A DNA stretch of 64,000 nucleotides from the NCBI GenBank assembly GCA_041941305.1, contig JBGTQJ010000014.1, forward strand, positions 62,001 through 126,000, read 5' to 3'. Both the position numbers and the translations under genes were made by a program. The notes beneath the pieces are model-generated. The model saw only the letters and a program-made list of their open reading frames with translations, had not been told where the DNA came from and searched no databases. This DNA is from JANSWP01 sp041941305. Lineage in GTDB: Bacteria > Bacteroidota > Bacteroidia > Chitinophagales > Saprospiraceae. Numbering within the stretch: the stretch's first letter is position 1; each line of letters starts with the position of its first letter. This document shows positions 17,300-27,500 of the stretch, piece by piece.

Positions 17300-18715
17300 A
17301 TGCATCAAAATAAAGTTGTAAAAGTTTTTAAAACGCTGTCAAAAGACGAAATTAAGCTGTTAACTAAATTCGTCCAGTCTCCTATTCACAATAGGCATAA
17401 GGATGTCATTCAACTTTTTCAATATTTAAAAAAACATCATGGAGGAAAAGAGCGTGCTTATGATAAGCAGAATATATACAAAGCTGTTTTTCCAAATGAA
17501 GCCTTTGATATGCAAAGACTCCATTATGTATGCTCCTACCTGTTAAAGGTGATAGAGGAGTTTTTAGCATGGAATGAATGGAAAAAGGATAACACTGAAG
17601 GAATTTACCTGGCCAGAGCCTATTACAAACACCAATTGGGTAAATCCTTTCAAAAAAGCATTCAAAAAGTCAATTCTGAAAATGAAAAACAGCCACTTCG
17701 AGATGTCAAATTTCATCGTCGCAAATATCAAATTCAGTTAGAGGAATATGATTATTCAATGAAACTAGGGAGAAGCCGACATTTCAATCTTCAGGAAATG
17801 GCAGATTCTCAAGACATCGCTTTTATATCCGAAAAATTAAAAAATGCATGTATTCTTCTAAGTCACGAAGCTGTAACCAAGACTAAATATGACACAGGAC
17901 TTTTAAATCAAGTTCTGGATTTTTTGGAATATCATTCCTTCTTGAATGTTCCTGCTATTGCAATTTATTATCATAGCTTTTTAGCATTGAGTAATCACGA
18001 AGATGAAAAGCCATTTCAAAAACTAAAAGAATTGGTTGCACTACACGAATCCAAATTCCCAAAAGAAGAACAAATTTCTTTCTATCGAATCTTGATTAAT
18101 TATTGTATTAGGAGGTTAAACTTAGGTTATTCTAATTTTTATAAAGAAATATTTGAAATATATAAAAAGGGATTAGAAGTAGACGTATTTCTGGAACATG
18201 GAATATTCCATCCAGCTTCTTTTGGAAATATTGTCATGACAGGATTGCGCTTGAAAGAGTTTGACTGGACAGAGCAATTTTTATTTAAGTACAAAAATAC
18301 ACTACCAGAGGAACAGAAGGAAGGAATTTTCAATTACAATCTTGCCCGATTTCATTATCAGAAAAAAGACTATAATCAAGCAATGCCTTTGTTATCCCGA
18401 ATGGATTCGGACGATGTACTCACTAATTGTTCAGCCAAGACGCTACTTGCCAAAATGTATTTTGAGCAAGAATCCTATGATGCCCTTGAAAGTCTTTTAA
18501 ATAGTTTCAAAATCTATATTCGGAGAAAGAAAAAAGAATTAAGTTATCATTTGGAACTATATGAGCACTTTATACTGTATTCCAAGCAGTTATGGTCATT
18601 AGCTGTTCAAAATCAAAAAGATTCTGGAAATCTATTTAAGAAAATACAGACAACAAAAATTGTGGCGGAAAAGAGGTGGTTGCTAGAGCAGGTCGAACGG
18701 CAGTTTAAGGATTAA
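17300..18715 (+). CDS. Helical repeat-like protein of unknown function
   Basis: I do not recognise a named family. The 471-residue product is soluble, has no signal peptide, is rich in K, E, F and Y and appears wholly alpha-helical, with TPR-like helical pairs in the second half (for example FNYNLARFHYQKKDYNQAMPLL). The opening MHQNKVVKVFKTLSKDEIKLL and the following ~110 residues look like a compact N-terminal helical domain. Similar ~470-residue proteins are, from memory, common and unannotated in Saprospiria, often as paralogues. It converges with mscL across a hairpin. A scaffolding or regulatory role is possible but unsupported. Confidence 0.7.
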   Translation: MHQNKVVKVFKTLSKDEIKLLTKFVQSPIHNRHKDVIQLFQYLKKHHGGKERAYDKQNIYKAVFPNEAFDMQRLHYVCSYLLKVIEEFLAWNEWKKDNTEGIYLARAYYKHQLGKSFQKSIQKVNSENEKQPLRDVKFHRRKYQIQLEEYDYSMKLGRSRHFNLQEMADSQDIAFISEKLKNACILLSHEAVTKTKYDTGLLNQVLDFLEYHSFLNVPAIAIYYHSFLALSNHEDEKPFQKLKELVALHESKFPKEEQISFYRILINYCIRRLNLGYSNFYKEIFEIYKKGLEVDVFLEHGIFHPASFGNIVMTGLRLKEFDWTEQFLFKYKNTLPEEQKEGIFNYNLARFHYQKKDYNQAMPLLSRMDSDDVLTNCSAKTLLAKMYFEQESYDALESLLNSFKIYIRRKKKELSYHLELYEHFILYSKQLWSLAVQNQKDSGNLFKKIQTTKIVAEKRWLLEQVERQFKD

Positions 18716-18717
18716 AA

Positions 18718-18755
18718 CCCAAGGCTCAAATAATTTTGTCTTTTTGAACCTTGGG
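18718..18755. terminator. Bidirectional hairpin between convergent genes
   Basis: CCCAAGGCTCAAA (18718-18730) pairs with TTTGAACCTTGGG (18743-18755) with a single G-T pair and a 12-base loop. It fills the 58-bp gap between the stop codons of the helical protein gene and mscL, so it most likely serves as a terminator for both strands. Confidence 0.65.
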
Positions 18756-18773
18756 CTCTAAAATCTGAGATTT

Positions 18774-19181
18774 TTACTTCTTCAACAAGTCGCGAATCTC
18801 CGTCAATAGCTTCTCTTCATTGCTTGGTTCTGGTGGAGCAGCAGGCGCTTCTTCTTCCTTTTTCTTCAAAGAATTGATGCCTTTGATGATAATAAACATG
18901 ACGAATGCCACTATAATAAAGTCTATTACATTCGTCAAAAAGTCTCCCCAAAGTAAGGCAATTTCAGAAACCAGTTCATTGCCTTCTGCATCCACCTCCG
19001 CTGCTTTTAATACATATTTGGAATCAGAGAGGTTGGTTTTTCCAATCATTCCGACGAGTGGAGAGACGATGCCTCCTGTAAAGCTGGTTACTACTTTACC
19101 AAATGCAGCTCCCATAACGAATGCTACAGCAATATCAACCAGATTGCCTCGCATTGCAAAATCTTTAAATTCTTTAAACAT
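18774..19181 (-). CDS. mscL: Large-conductance mechanosensitive channel MscL
   Basis: Starting at the ATG at 19181 the product is 135 residues, the usual MscL length: the amphipathic N-terminal helix MFKEFKDFAMRGN, TM1 with the gate region VDIAVAFVMGAAFGKVV, a short periplasmic loop, TM2 (FIIVAFVMFIIIKGIN) and a C-terminal helix ending LLTEIRDLLKK. MscL opens under high membrane tension to release solutes during hypo-osmotic shock. A longer in-frame extension upstream to 19298 is not conserved in MscL and runs through the promoter region. The gene is monocistronic, with a promoter candidate about 90 bp upstream and a shared hairpin at its 3' end. Confidence 0.95.
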   Translation of the reverse strand: MFKEFKDFAMRGNLVDIAVAFVMGAAFGKVVTSFTGGIVSPLVGMIGKTNLSDSKYVLKAAEVDAEGNELVSEIALLWGDFLTNVIDFIIVAFVMFIIIKGINSLKKKEEEAPAAPPEPSNEEKLLTEIRDLLKK

Positions 19182-19268
19182 GTGTTTTTTGTTTTGTCCA
19201 GGTTGGGTTTGTTTAAAATCCAATTGGAGGGATTTAAAACAAACTCCTAGGTAATCGATTGATTTGAC

Positions 19269-19298
19269 GAAAGTTATAAAAAATGTCACAGAAGACAA
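19269..19298 (-). promoter_or_regulatory. Candidate Bacteroidota-type promoter for mscL
   Basis: Reading the minus strand, TTG (19296-19298), a 19-base spacer and TAACTTTC (19269-19276) match the Bacteroidota -33/-7 pattern TTG-N19-TAnnTTTG with one mismatch in the -7 element. The implied 5' leader of mscL would be about 80 bases. Confidence 0.5.
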
Positions 19299-19368
19299 TA
19301 CATTTTTTTTAACAATTCTGAAACAGTATTATCACTTTCAACATTTCTATATTTGTCCCGCTCAAAAC

Positions 19369-19421
19369 GTAGCACGGTTTTCCAAAACCGTAAAAAAGTA
19401 TCACGACTTTCCAAAGTCGTG
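19369..19421. repeat. Two GTAGCAC-family hairpins side by side
   Basis: The first hairpin pairs ACGGTTTT (19374-19381) with AAAACCGT (19384-19391) and is preceded by GTAGC. The second pairs CACGACTTT (19402-19410) with AAAGTCGTG (19413-19421). Both have a CC loop and differ in stem sequence while staying fully paired. They belong to the dispersed family described in the findings. Confidence 0.75.
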
Positions 19422-19451
19422 AATATGAGCTCTATTTTCGAATTCATTGTG

Positions 19452-19576
19452 GCTGTCTCAAAAGTGGTTCAAGGTTCAAAATTGCTCAAAAAATGATTTT
19501 ATGCGTGTTTGATAGTGAGTAATTCATGCATTGAATAATTTCGATCCTTTGAACAATTTTAGTCTTTTGAGGCAGC
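19452..19576. mobile_element. MITE-like element with CTGTCTCAAAAG ends
   Basis: GCTGTCTCAAAAG (19452-19464) and CTTTTGAGGCAGC (19564-19576) form 13-bp terminal inverted repeats with one mismatch, enclosing about 100 bp that cannot encode a transposase. Ends of the type GGCTGTCTCAAAA are familiar from several insertion sequences, so this may be an internally deleted IS remnant. I see no target duplication. It lies between GTAGCAC-type hairpins upstream of the PIG-L gene. Confidence 0.45.
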
Positions 19577-19586
19577 TCCGAGAGGT

Positions 19587-19609
19587 ACGGCTTTGGAAAG
19601 CCGTGGTAC
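19587..19609. repeat. GTAGCAC-family hairpin before the PIG-L gene
   Basis: ACGGCTTT (19587-19594) pairs with AAAGCCGT (19597-19604) around a GG loop, followed by GGTAC. It is the same design as the pair at 19369-19421 but in the opposite orientation, and it ends 17 bp before the PIG-L start codon, so it would be part of the mRNA leader. Confidence 0.7.
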
Positions 19610-19626
19610 AATAAAAAACAATTCTC

Positions 19627-22146
19627 ATGCTTCGATTTTACAAATTCTTATTGGTTGGTTTAATTGTATCATTATCATTTCAGACCAATTATGCTCAAAA
19701 ACCCAAAAGGTGGACTTCATCAGATATTCATGCAGCCATCAAAAAATTGAACGTTTTGGGTTCTGCCCTTTACGTTGCTGCCCATCCTGATGATGAAAAT
19801 ACTAGACTGATTGCTTATCTGGCAAATGAACAAAAAATAAATGTGGCATATCTTTCCCTTACTCGGGGTGATGGAGGTCAGAACCTGATTGGTACGGAGA
19901 TCCAAGACTTACTGGGTGTCTTGAGGACGCAGGAATTGCTTGCAGCCAGGAGGACAGATGGAGGCAATCAGATGTTTACCAGAGCCAATGACTTTGGCTA
20001 TTCCAAACATCCCGATGAAACCTTGAAAATATGGAATAAGGATGAAGTATTGGCTGATGTAGTCTGGGCAATCCGAAAATGGCAACCAGATGTGATTATC
20101 AACCGCTTTGACCACCGGAGAGCCGGAAGAACACATGGGCATCATACCTCTTCTGCGATACTATCCATTGAAGCCTTTGATTTAGTAGGAGATAAAAATG
20201 CTTATCCGGAACAATTGAAATATGTTGACACCTGGCAGCCGCAAAGGTTATTTTACAACACTGGCTGGTGGCGTTATGGAGGTAGAGAAGCTTTTGCGAA
20301 ACTGGATAAATCCAATATGGCGAGTGTTGATGTTGGCGTATACTACCCTGTACTGGGAAAATCAAATAATGAAATTGCTGCAGAAAGCAGAAGTATGCAT
20401 AAATGTCAAGGCTTTGGCTCTTTGACTTCCCGTGGTTCCCAACAAGAGTATATGGAGATTGTAAAGGGAGATATGCCGGGTGACCGAGGTGATTTGTTTG
20501 ATGGCATTGACGTCTCCTGGAATCGCGTGGAAGGGGGAGCATCTATTGGCAAGCTTATAAAAAATGTGGATGACAATTTTGATCATCATAACCCTGGAGC
20601 AAGTGTTTCGGAATTAATGAAGGCTTATAAGATGATTGATGCCTTGCCTGATGGCTATTGGAAAAGCGTCAAGTTATCCGAAATTCGAGAGGTTATTGTT
20701 CAATGTATGGCAATGTATTTGGAAGTAGTGGCAGATGCTTATTCCGCTATTCCAGGTGAGAAAGTAGAACTCACCATTGAAGTAGTCAATCGCTCGCCAG
20801 TAAACACTGTTTTGAGAAACCTGGAATATCTTCCAAATAACACTGATACGCTTGTGAATTTGAACCTGGATAATAATCAGGTCTATAAAATGTATAAAAG
20901 GCTTGTGATTCCTGAAGATGCACCCCTCACCAATTCCTACTGGCTGAACAAAAAGAGAAGCTTGGGGATGTATGATGTAGAGGATCAGACATTGAGGGGA
21001 TTGCCCGAATCACCAAGAGTTTTAAAAGTGGCATTTGATTTTGAAATCGAAGGAGCATCCATGACTATTGTCAGGGATGTAGTTTACAAACGACGTGACA
21101 GGGTAGAGGGAGAGGTCTATCGCCCCTTTGAGATCACGCAGCCCATCTTTGCCAACCTTGAGCAAGAAGTATACATCTATGCCAATCAAGCCCCTCAAAC
21201 AGTAAATGTTTTACTTAAATCCGGAGCTGAAAATGTTTCGGGAACTGTTGAACTTTGCCATCCCGAAGGCTGGAAAACCGAACCTGAGAAAGTAGACTTC
21301 AACTTAAAATTAAAAGGAGAAGAGCTTTCGGTTCCTTTTAAACTCTATCCACCTGAAAACCAGGACGAAAATTACATTGTTCCCTTAGTGAGAATTGGAG
21401 AAGAAGCATACACCAGAAAGCTTGTTCAAATTGAATACGATCACATTCAACCACAAACCTTAGCATTGGATGCCAGCTCAAAAGTTGTTAAAATTGATTT
21501 AAAAAAAGAAGGAGACAAAGTTGCTTACATCATGGGAGCTGGCGATAAGATCCCTGAGAATCTGGAGCAAATTGGTTACCAGGTAGATTTATTGGATGAC
21601 AGACAGATCACAGTTGACAATTTAAAGAATTACGACGCAGTCATTATTGGCATTCGAGCTTATAACACAAACGAACGGATGCGATTTCATCAACCTAAAT
21701 TATTTGATTACGTCAAACAGGGTGGTACCATGATTGTGCAATACAATACGAGTGGCTTAGCACTTCCACTGGAAGAATTAGCACCGTATCAAATTAAGAT
21801 TTCAAGGGATCGGGTTTCTGTCGAAGAGGCGGAAGTGAGAGTCCTGCAAGCAGATCATCCTGTATTAAACTTCCCTAACAAAATCACCCAAAAGGATTTT
21901 GATGGCTGGGTACAGGAGCGAGGTTTGTATTTTCCAAATGAATGGGGAGAAGAATTTGTACCCATTCTCTCCAGTAATGATCCAGGAGAAACCCCTAAAG
22001 ACGGTGGACTTTTAGTCGCCAAATATGGGGAGGGATATTACATTTATACCGGCTATTCCTGGTTTAGAGAGCTGCCTGCCGGTGTCCCTGGAGCATTTCG
22101 ATTGTTTGCGAATTTGATTTCAATTGGGAAGGAGGAGAAACCTTAA
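19627..22146 (+). CDS. PIG-L family deacetylase, large secreted form
   Basis: The 839-residue product opens with a signal peptide (MLRFYKFLLVGLIVSLSFQTNYAQ). The PIG-L (LmbE-like) zinc-dependent N-deacetylase domain occupies residues ~38-270, with the metal-binding motif AAHPDDE (H53, D55, D56) and the second site HGHH (170-173). The middle is beta-rich with Ig-like segments, and the C-terminal ~200 residues (DAVIIGIRAYNTN...) resemble a class I glutamine amidotransferase-like/ThuA-type Rossmann domain. Family members remove acetyl groups from N-acetyl sugars such as GlcNAc derivatives; the exported form suggests a polysaccharide or glycoconjugate substrate. It stands alone between a repeat cluster and the scaffold gap. 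Confidence 0.88.
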   Translation: MLRFYKFLLVGLIVSLSFQTNYAQKPKRWTSSDIHAAIKKLNVLGSALYVAAHPDDENTRLIAYLANEQKINVAYLSLTRGDGGQNLIGTEIQDLLGVLRTQELLAARRTDGGNQMFTRANDFGYSKHPDETLKIWNKDEVLADVVWAIRKWQPDVIINRFDHRRAGRTHGHHTSSAILSIEAFDLVGDKNAYPEQLKYVDTWQPQRLFYNTGWWRYGGREAFAKLDKSNMASVDVGVYYPVLGKSNNEIAAESRSMHKCQGFGSLTSRGSQQEYMEIVKGDMPGDRGDLFDGIDVSWNRVEGGASIGKLIKNVDDNFDHHNPGASVSELMKAYKMIDALPDGYWKSVKLSEIREVIVQCMAMYLEVVADAYSAIPGEKVELTIEVVNRSPVNTVLRNLEYLPNNTDTLVNLNLDNNQVYKMYKRLVIPEDAPLTNSYWLNKKRSLGMYDVEDQTLRGLPESPRVLKVAFDFEIEGASMTIVRDVVYKRRDRVEGEVYRPFEITQPIFANLEQEVYIYANQAPQTVNVLLKSGAENVSGTVELCHPEGWKTEPEKVDFNLKLKGEELSVPFKLYPPENQDENYIVPLVRIGEEAYTRKLVQIEYDHIQPQTLALDASSKVVKIDLKKEGDKVAYIMGAGDKIPENLEQIGYQVDLLDDRQITVDNLKNYDAVIIGIRAYNTNERMRFHQPKLFDYVKQGGTMIVQYNTSGLALPLEELAPYQIKISRDRVSVEEAEVRVLQADHPVLNFPNKITQKDFDGWVQERGLYFPNEWGEEFVPILSSNDPGETPKDGGLLVAKYGEGYYIYTGYSWFRELPAGVPGAFRLFANLISIGKEEKP

Positions 22147-22227
22147 TTGATTCAATAGGAATCACCCTGAATTTTGCACAAAAAATCTCCAGGTACCGAA
22201 CCCCCAGATAATTCTTTATTAATCAAC

Positions 22228-22441
22228 ATGTTACGGGGGGAGGGGTTGGGGTTGGGGTTTTGGGTTTATCCAAAACCTTATACCCAACCCCCTTCCCCTT
22301 TTTATATCCCAGAAATCTCTATAAAAACGAACGAAGTGAGTTTAATTATTTATTATTAATATTTACTTTATATTNNNNNNNNNNCTTGTTTGGGGGTGTG
22401 TTTTGGGGTTGTGCAACCCCTCACCGCCCACCCCGTAACAT
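22228..22441. repeat. G-rich foldback region interrupted by a scaffold gap
   Basis: ATGTTACGGGG (22228-22238) and CCCCGTAACAT (22431-22441) form an 11-bp inverted repeat. Inside, 22235-22264 contains five G-runs of three or more separated by one to four bases (GGGGTTGGGGTTGGGG core), able to form a G-quadruplex, and a C-rich partner (CCCAACCCCCTTCCCC) follows near 22283-22298. Ten Ns at 22375-22384 mark an assembly gap, and a GGGGTT/AACCCC hairpin (22405-22420) follows it. No gene is present between the PIG-L gene and the barrel gene. Confidence 0.65.
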
Positions 22442-22520
22442 AAATACAATTGTAATTGAATAAAAATCACCGATCTGGAAGGGATATATAAAATTCAGGA
22501 TGAAACCTGTTAATAATCAA

Positions 22521-24314
22521 TCAATAGTCTGAACGGTATCTTCCAATATTCATCCGTACTCCCCCACCCATATAACTCGTCGTCAAATCTCTTGAATTCA
22601 TATCGCTGTCTTTTTTCCTCCTGAAATATTCCAGTTCCAAATAGAGGTTGTGCCAGATTTGATAGCTCACATCCAATCCAATAATGGTCGTAGTTGCAGC
22701 AATGCCCTGACCAATTTCATTTCCATAGTCCTTCTCTCTGCGTGTGTGAGGTAGCAGGGGATTGCTTCCCCAGTTGGTAGCAAAATTGTCCTCATCCTCT
22801 CCAAAAGAGGCATGAATCGCCCGAAAATCAACTACAAGCTTTTTCAAAGGTTGATATCTGGCTTTGAAAATAAACTCTCTGAAATTGGAACCTAAAGGAT
22901 GTGCGAGGGGCTGATTGTAGTGTGTATAACTGGAGCCCAAACTATCTCTATGAGAATAGGTGAATGGTCGAACTGTATTGAACTCGCCCTGAAGATCCAG
23001 ATGATCTAACCCAAATGCATCTATGTATTTCAATCCTGCCTGAATTCCGAATTTGTTTGCCCACCAGCCATTTCGTTCCACAATGAGTTCGTTAAATTTA
23101 AATTCATCGAGCATTAACTGGCTATACAATTGTAATCTATTGAACAGGTTCCATTTAAAATCAAATCCTATTAAAACATTGTCAGGACTTCCAATAAATT
23201 GCTCGACAGTTCGGTATAAAATTATTGGGTTTAAATATTGGAATTCAAATTGACCTGTCTCCGCATCTCGATTAAATACGGTGGTTTCAAAAAATCCAAT
23301 GTTCAGGTTTGGGCTTATATTGAAACTCAAATGATGAGATGCCATGTATTTTTTCGGAGTAAGGCTCCCGTCAGGAATTGAATTAGATGAAGTAGCTGCC
23401 AATTCAGCAAAGATATTTTGATAATGAAATTTCCAGACTCGCCAATTGATTTTCAAGTAGAAATAATTATTTGCAAAATCAGAAAGAATCAAGGAGCGAT
23501 AACCATTTCCAATAAAATTACTGCCATGCCCTATTTGAAACCCGACGTGTCTGGTTACATTAAAGCCAACATAAGCCTGTCCATTTAGATAATCATATCC
23601 ATCAGTTATATCAAAAACATTGCTCTTATAAGATTTGTATAAACCATTTCCTGGTAAAGAAAGATCTCTTTGAATTCGACCATTCACATAGTCAGGAAAT
23701 CGAGCCTGGCTTTCGATAATATTGGTATGAAAATATATTCTGTCATCTATACCCCCACGAAATTCAATGCCCCTCTGATTTAAAAAGATGAGCTTAGACT
23801 CTTCTGATGAATTGGCTAATCGAAAATTGAGAATTGGATTGACCCGCAGATGGAAATATTTATGATTGACCTCCAGAAAATTGGCAGGGCTTTTATAAAA
23901 CAAGTTAAAAATGGGTTTTTCTCTTTCGATGTAATAATCACTGGAAAGGCAGGCTTCAACCTGAGTTTGACCTTCAGGAGCATTATTACTTGGTACGGTT
24001 TCTTTTTTGCCTCCCAGTCTTGTAGGAAACTGAGGAGTAGCCAGCCAATCATTATTATCCTTAAAAATATAATAGAGGTCTCTTCGATCTTTCACTGTTA
24101 ATGGCACTGCAGCAGTATCAATCGACAATGCATACTGAGTTGCATCTCCTCGTTGAAAATATTTCAAAGAAGAATGGTAGGGCATTGCCCTTCCGGTTTT
24201 TATTTCCAATCGATCCAATATATGATAGGCATCATTGCCAAATGGCAAGGAGGATCCTTGTGAAAAAAGAGCAGACGTGAATAATAAAAGACAGGCTGTA
24301 AATTGTAATTTCAT
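22521..24314 (-). CDS. RemB/Wzi-like outer-membrane beta-barrel protein
   Basis: The 597-residue product has a signal peptide (MKLQFTACLLLFTSALFSQG) and alternating amphipathic strands typical of an outer-membrane barrel, ending in an aromatic-rich final strand. The segment IGHGSNFIGNGYRSLILSD and the following NYFYLKINWRVWKFHYQN strongly recall the Bacteroidota gliding-motility protein RemB and the related capsule-assembly Wzi family; this match is from memory. Such proteins help organise surface polysaccharide or motility adhesins. It is transcribed divergently from the PorU2-like peptidase gene with 229 bp between the start codons, and its own TACTTTTG promoter element lies 42 bp upstream. 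The barrel call is solid; the exact family is less so. Confidence 0.7.
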   Translation of the reverse strand: MKLQFTACLLLFTSALFSQGSSLPFGNDAYHILDRLEIKTGRAMPYHSSLKYFQRGDATQYALSIDTAAVPLTVKDRRDLYYIFKDNNDWLATPQFPTRLGGKKETVPSNNAPEGQTQVEACLSSDYYIEREKPIFNLFYKSPANFLEVNHKYFHLRVNPILNFRLANSSEESKLIFLNQRGIEFRGGIDDRIYFHTNIIESQARFPDYVNGRIQRDLSLPGNGLYKSYKSNVFDITDGYDYLNGQAYVGFNVTRHVGFQIGHGSNFIGNGYRSLILSDFANNYFYLKINWRVWKFHYQNIFAELAATSSNSIPDGSLTPKKYMASHHLSFNISPNLNIGFFETTVFNRDAETGQFEFQYLNPIILYRTVEQFIGSPDNVLIGFDFKWNLFNRLQLYSQLMLDEFKFNELIVERNGWWANKFGIQAGLKYIDAFGLDHLDLQGEFNTVRPFTYSHRDSLGSSYTHYNQPLAHPLGSNFREFIFKARYQPLKKLVVDFRAIHASFGEDEDNFATNWGSNPLLPHTRREKDYGNEIGQGIAATTTIIGLDVSYQIWHNLYLELEYFRRKKDSDMNSRDLTTSYMGGGVRMNIGRYRSDY

Positions 24315-24355
24315 TTTTCTAAATTATTCAGTTGTTCATGATTTTTTGCCTCGGG

Positions 24356-24363
24356 CAAAAGTA
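24356..24363 (-). promoter_or_regulatory. -7 promoter element for the barrel gene
   Basis: On the minus strand the sequence reads TACTTTTG, an exact TAnnTTTG match, 42 bp upstream of the barrel start codon. I find no TTG at the expected -33 distance. Confidence 0.45.
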
Positions 24364-24481
24364 GGTTCAATAATTAGTATTTAAAGCAGGTATGAAGAAT
24401 ATTTAGTTTTTTCCTTTTGACCAATCGATTCTTTTCTTCCGTCTCCCAAACAACTTAATTGCCAGTTTGCTAAACCTTCAC

Positions 24482-24511
24482 TTGCAAACTGAAGTTAAAA
24501 ACGTAATTTTG
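24482..24511 (+). promoter_or_regulatory. Bacteroidota-type promoter for the C25 peptidase gene
   Basis: TTG (24482-24484), a 19-base spacer and TAATTTTG (24504-24511) match the TTG-N19-TAnnTTTG consensus exactly. The start codon at 24544 would follow a leader of about 25 bases. This is the best promoter match in the window. Confidence 0.6.
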
Positions 24512-24543
24512 AAGTTTGCTTTATCAATGAAAATTCTACACCC

Positions 24544-27500
24544 ATGAAGAAAACCTTCATTCTCCTATTTTTCACTCTAATTTTCTATCATCTACCTGCC
24601 CAAATGTGGAATGGGCAAGACACACTTTATGGAAATGAATGGATTGATTATGACCGCTACTATTTCAAAATCATGCTAGCAGAGGATGGCATATACAGAG
24701 TTTCCTACCAAACACTTCAGGAAAAAATACCTGCAAACATTGAAGGAAAGCAATTGCAATTGTTTCATATGGGTGAAGAGATCCCCATGTACGTCACTAA
24801 TGAAAACACTTTAGGCGCCAATGATTATCTCGAATTTTACGGTCAAAAAAATAGCGCTTCACTAGATACCCTGTTTTTTCAAAACGGAGCGTCAGATATG
24901 CTAAACCCTTATTACAGCATGTTTACTGATACTTCGGCATATTATATCACCTGGACAGACACTGGAGAACCTGCAAATCGATATTTGGAAATACCTAACA
25001 ATATTTCAGGTTCTGATGTGCCAGAGCCCTATTTTATTCATAGAAGTCAAAAATATGGACAGTCCTCGTTCATAAAAAAAAGTGAAAATTTTAGTGGTTC
25101 ATCTGTAAGTACTTCCAGTTTTGATATAGGAAGAGGTTATGCAATGGTTTATCCTGCTACTGGAGATCAATACAATGAACAAACAAAAATCACCTTAGAA
25201 ACGCCCTATGTTTATGACCAGGGACCAGACGCAAAGGTAGTGACGAGATTTGTAGGAAGAAGGGGAGGATCTCACAGTCATGCGCTTATGTTGGGAGATA
25301 CGGAATTGATTACTGCTTCCATGTATGATTATACCTATACCCGCCGAGCGAGAAACCTATCTTTGGATTTATTAAATGACGAAACGGAATTTACTTTTTT
25401 AGCTATTGCAGATAGCTCGGGAAATAAAGGGAAGCATGCAATTGGGAGTATTTATGTGGAATATCCACGACTATTCAACTTTGACAACCAGTCGTATTTT
25501 CAATTTAATATACAAGCATCCAGCCAGGTCACCTATTTGGAAATTGAGAATTTTGACGGTGGATCTTCTCCAGTTCTTTATGACATAACAAATAAACTAC
25601 GGCTGGCACCTGTTATTGACGCAGGTCTTTTAAAAATTGCACTACCTCCATCAACCAAGGTTCGGGAATTGGTATTGGTAAATGCTTCCATAGCAACTCG
25701 GGAAGTAACAGAATTACAAGACACTGATTTCATTAATTACTTTGAAGAAGAAGGAAATTTTGTCCTTCTAACCCATCCTGCTCTTTTTGATGATGGCAAT
25801 GGCAACAACTGGGTTCAGACCTATGCAGATCATAGAAGATCCTTTACTGGAGGCGGTTATGATCCAATCATTATTGATGTTCAACAACTCTATGATCAGT
25901 TTGCATATGGCATTCACAGGCACAGTGCAGCCATAACCAATTTTGCTCATTTTATGGTAAAAAACTGGTCAGACCCTCAATATGTATTCATTATTGGCAA
26001 GGCAAGGGAATTGCATCAAATCAGGACAGAAGGTCAGTTGACCGCTCATAATCAGAAAACTTTTTTTGTTCCAACCTATGGTTCTCCAGGGGCAGATGTA
26101 CTGATGTTTGCTACTCCGAATACCCGCCCTCCTATAGTTTCTATTGGCAGGTTACCCGTTACTTCTGGAGCAGATTTAAAAACCTATTACGACAAGGTTT
26201 TAGAATTTGAAGCAAGCTTGAATTTGCCACAAACATTAACTGATAAGGGCTGGATGAAACGCGTTATACATCTGGGAGGTGGAGGACAAGATGACCATCA
26301 GATTATTCGAAACCATTTAACGGGTTTCAAAAACATTATTGAATCCAATGACTTTGGGGCTGATGTTTTTTCCTTTTTCAAAACCAGTTCAGACCCCATT
26401 CAAAGTTCCCAATCGGAAGCCTTATTCAATGCCATCAATGGCGGTGCCTCCATCGTTACTTTTTTTGGTCATTCAAGTGCCAGCGGTTTCGATTTTAGTA
26501 CTGACTCTCCAGAAAATTATGGTAACCAGGGAAAATACCCTTTGATGTTTTCCTTTGGATGTCACTCCGGACAATGTCATGAAGGTTTTGAAAGTATTGG
26601 TGAGCAATTCATTTTAGCAGAACAAAGTGGTGCCATCGCTTATATCGCCTCTACTGGTTTTGGATTTATTCATTCATTAAGGTCGTTCGGCAATGAATAT
26701 TACAGTCTCTTAGGAGGTGATTTGTACGGAAAGGGAGTCGGAGATATATTAAAGGAATCCATCTCTATTTTTAAGAATTCAGGTTCCAGAGGCGATCAGG
26801 TATTGGCAGAGCAAACCACCCTCCAGGGTGATCCTGCTATTCGGCTCAATGCACATCCAGGTCCAGATTTTCTGGTTGATATCAGTTCAGTTTCAAATGA
26901 TCCTCCCCTAGTCAATACCCAATTGGATTTTTTCGATTTAAATTTTGACATACATAATATTGGCATCAATAACCGAGACTCCTTTTTCATTCATATTGAT
27001 CAACAATATCCTACTGGAGAAATTGTGAATCTGGTTAGGGAAGAAGTAAAATCAGAAGGGTTCAAAAACAACTTTACCTTTCAGGTGCCAATGTTAAAAA
27101 GAGGAAACGAAGTCGGTCAAAACTATTTCCACATAAGAGTAGATCAGGATAAAGAGATTGAAGAATTGCCAGCTCCTGAAGCGGAACTCAATAACAATGT
27201 TCTAAACCAAAATGGCACCCAAGGATTTCCCGTATTGATCACTTCCAATGACCTGGTACCAATGTACCCTCGCCCTTTTGCCATTGTCAATGATCCGGAA
27301 TTGACTTTAAAGGCTGTAACAGCAGATGTTTTTGCCAAGGAACAAGTATTTGTTTTGCAATTGGACACAACTGAAAATTTCAATAGCGCTGCTTTTCAGG
27401 AAAAAATCATGCAAGGGGTTGGAGGGGTAATGAAATGGAAACCTTCCATAGATTGGCAAAATGAACAGGTTTATTACTGGCGAGTAAGCCCCGACAGCAC

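Noticed and set aside
22235..22264. Telomere-like GGGGTT repeat
   Set aside because: Only a few imperfect units next to a scaffold gap, inside a foldback; no other sign of a linear replicon end.
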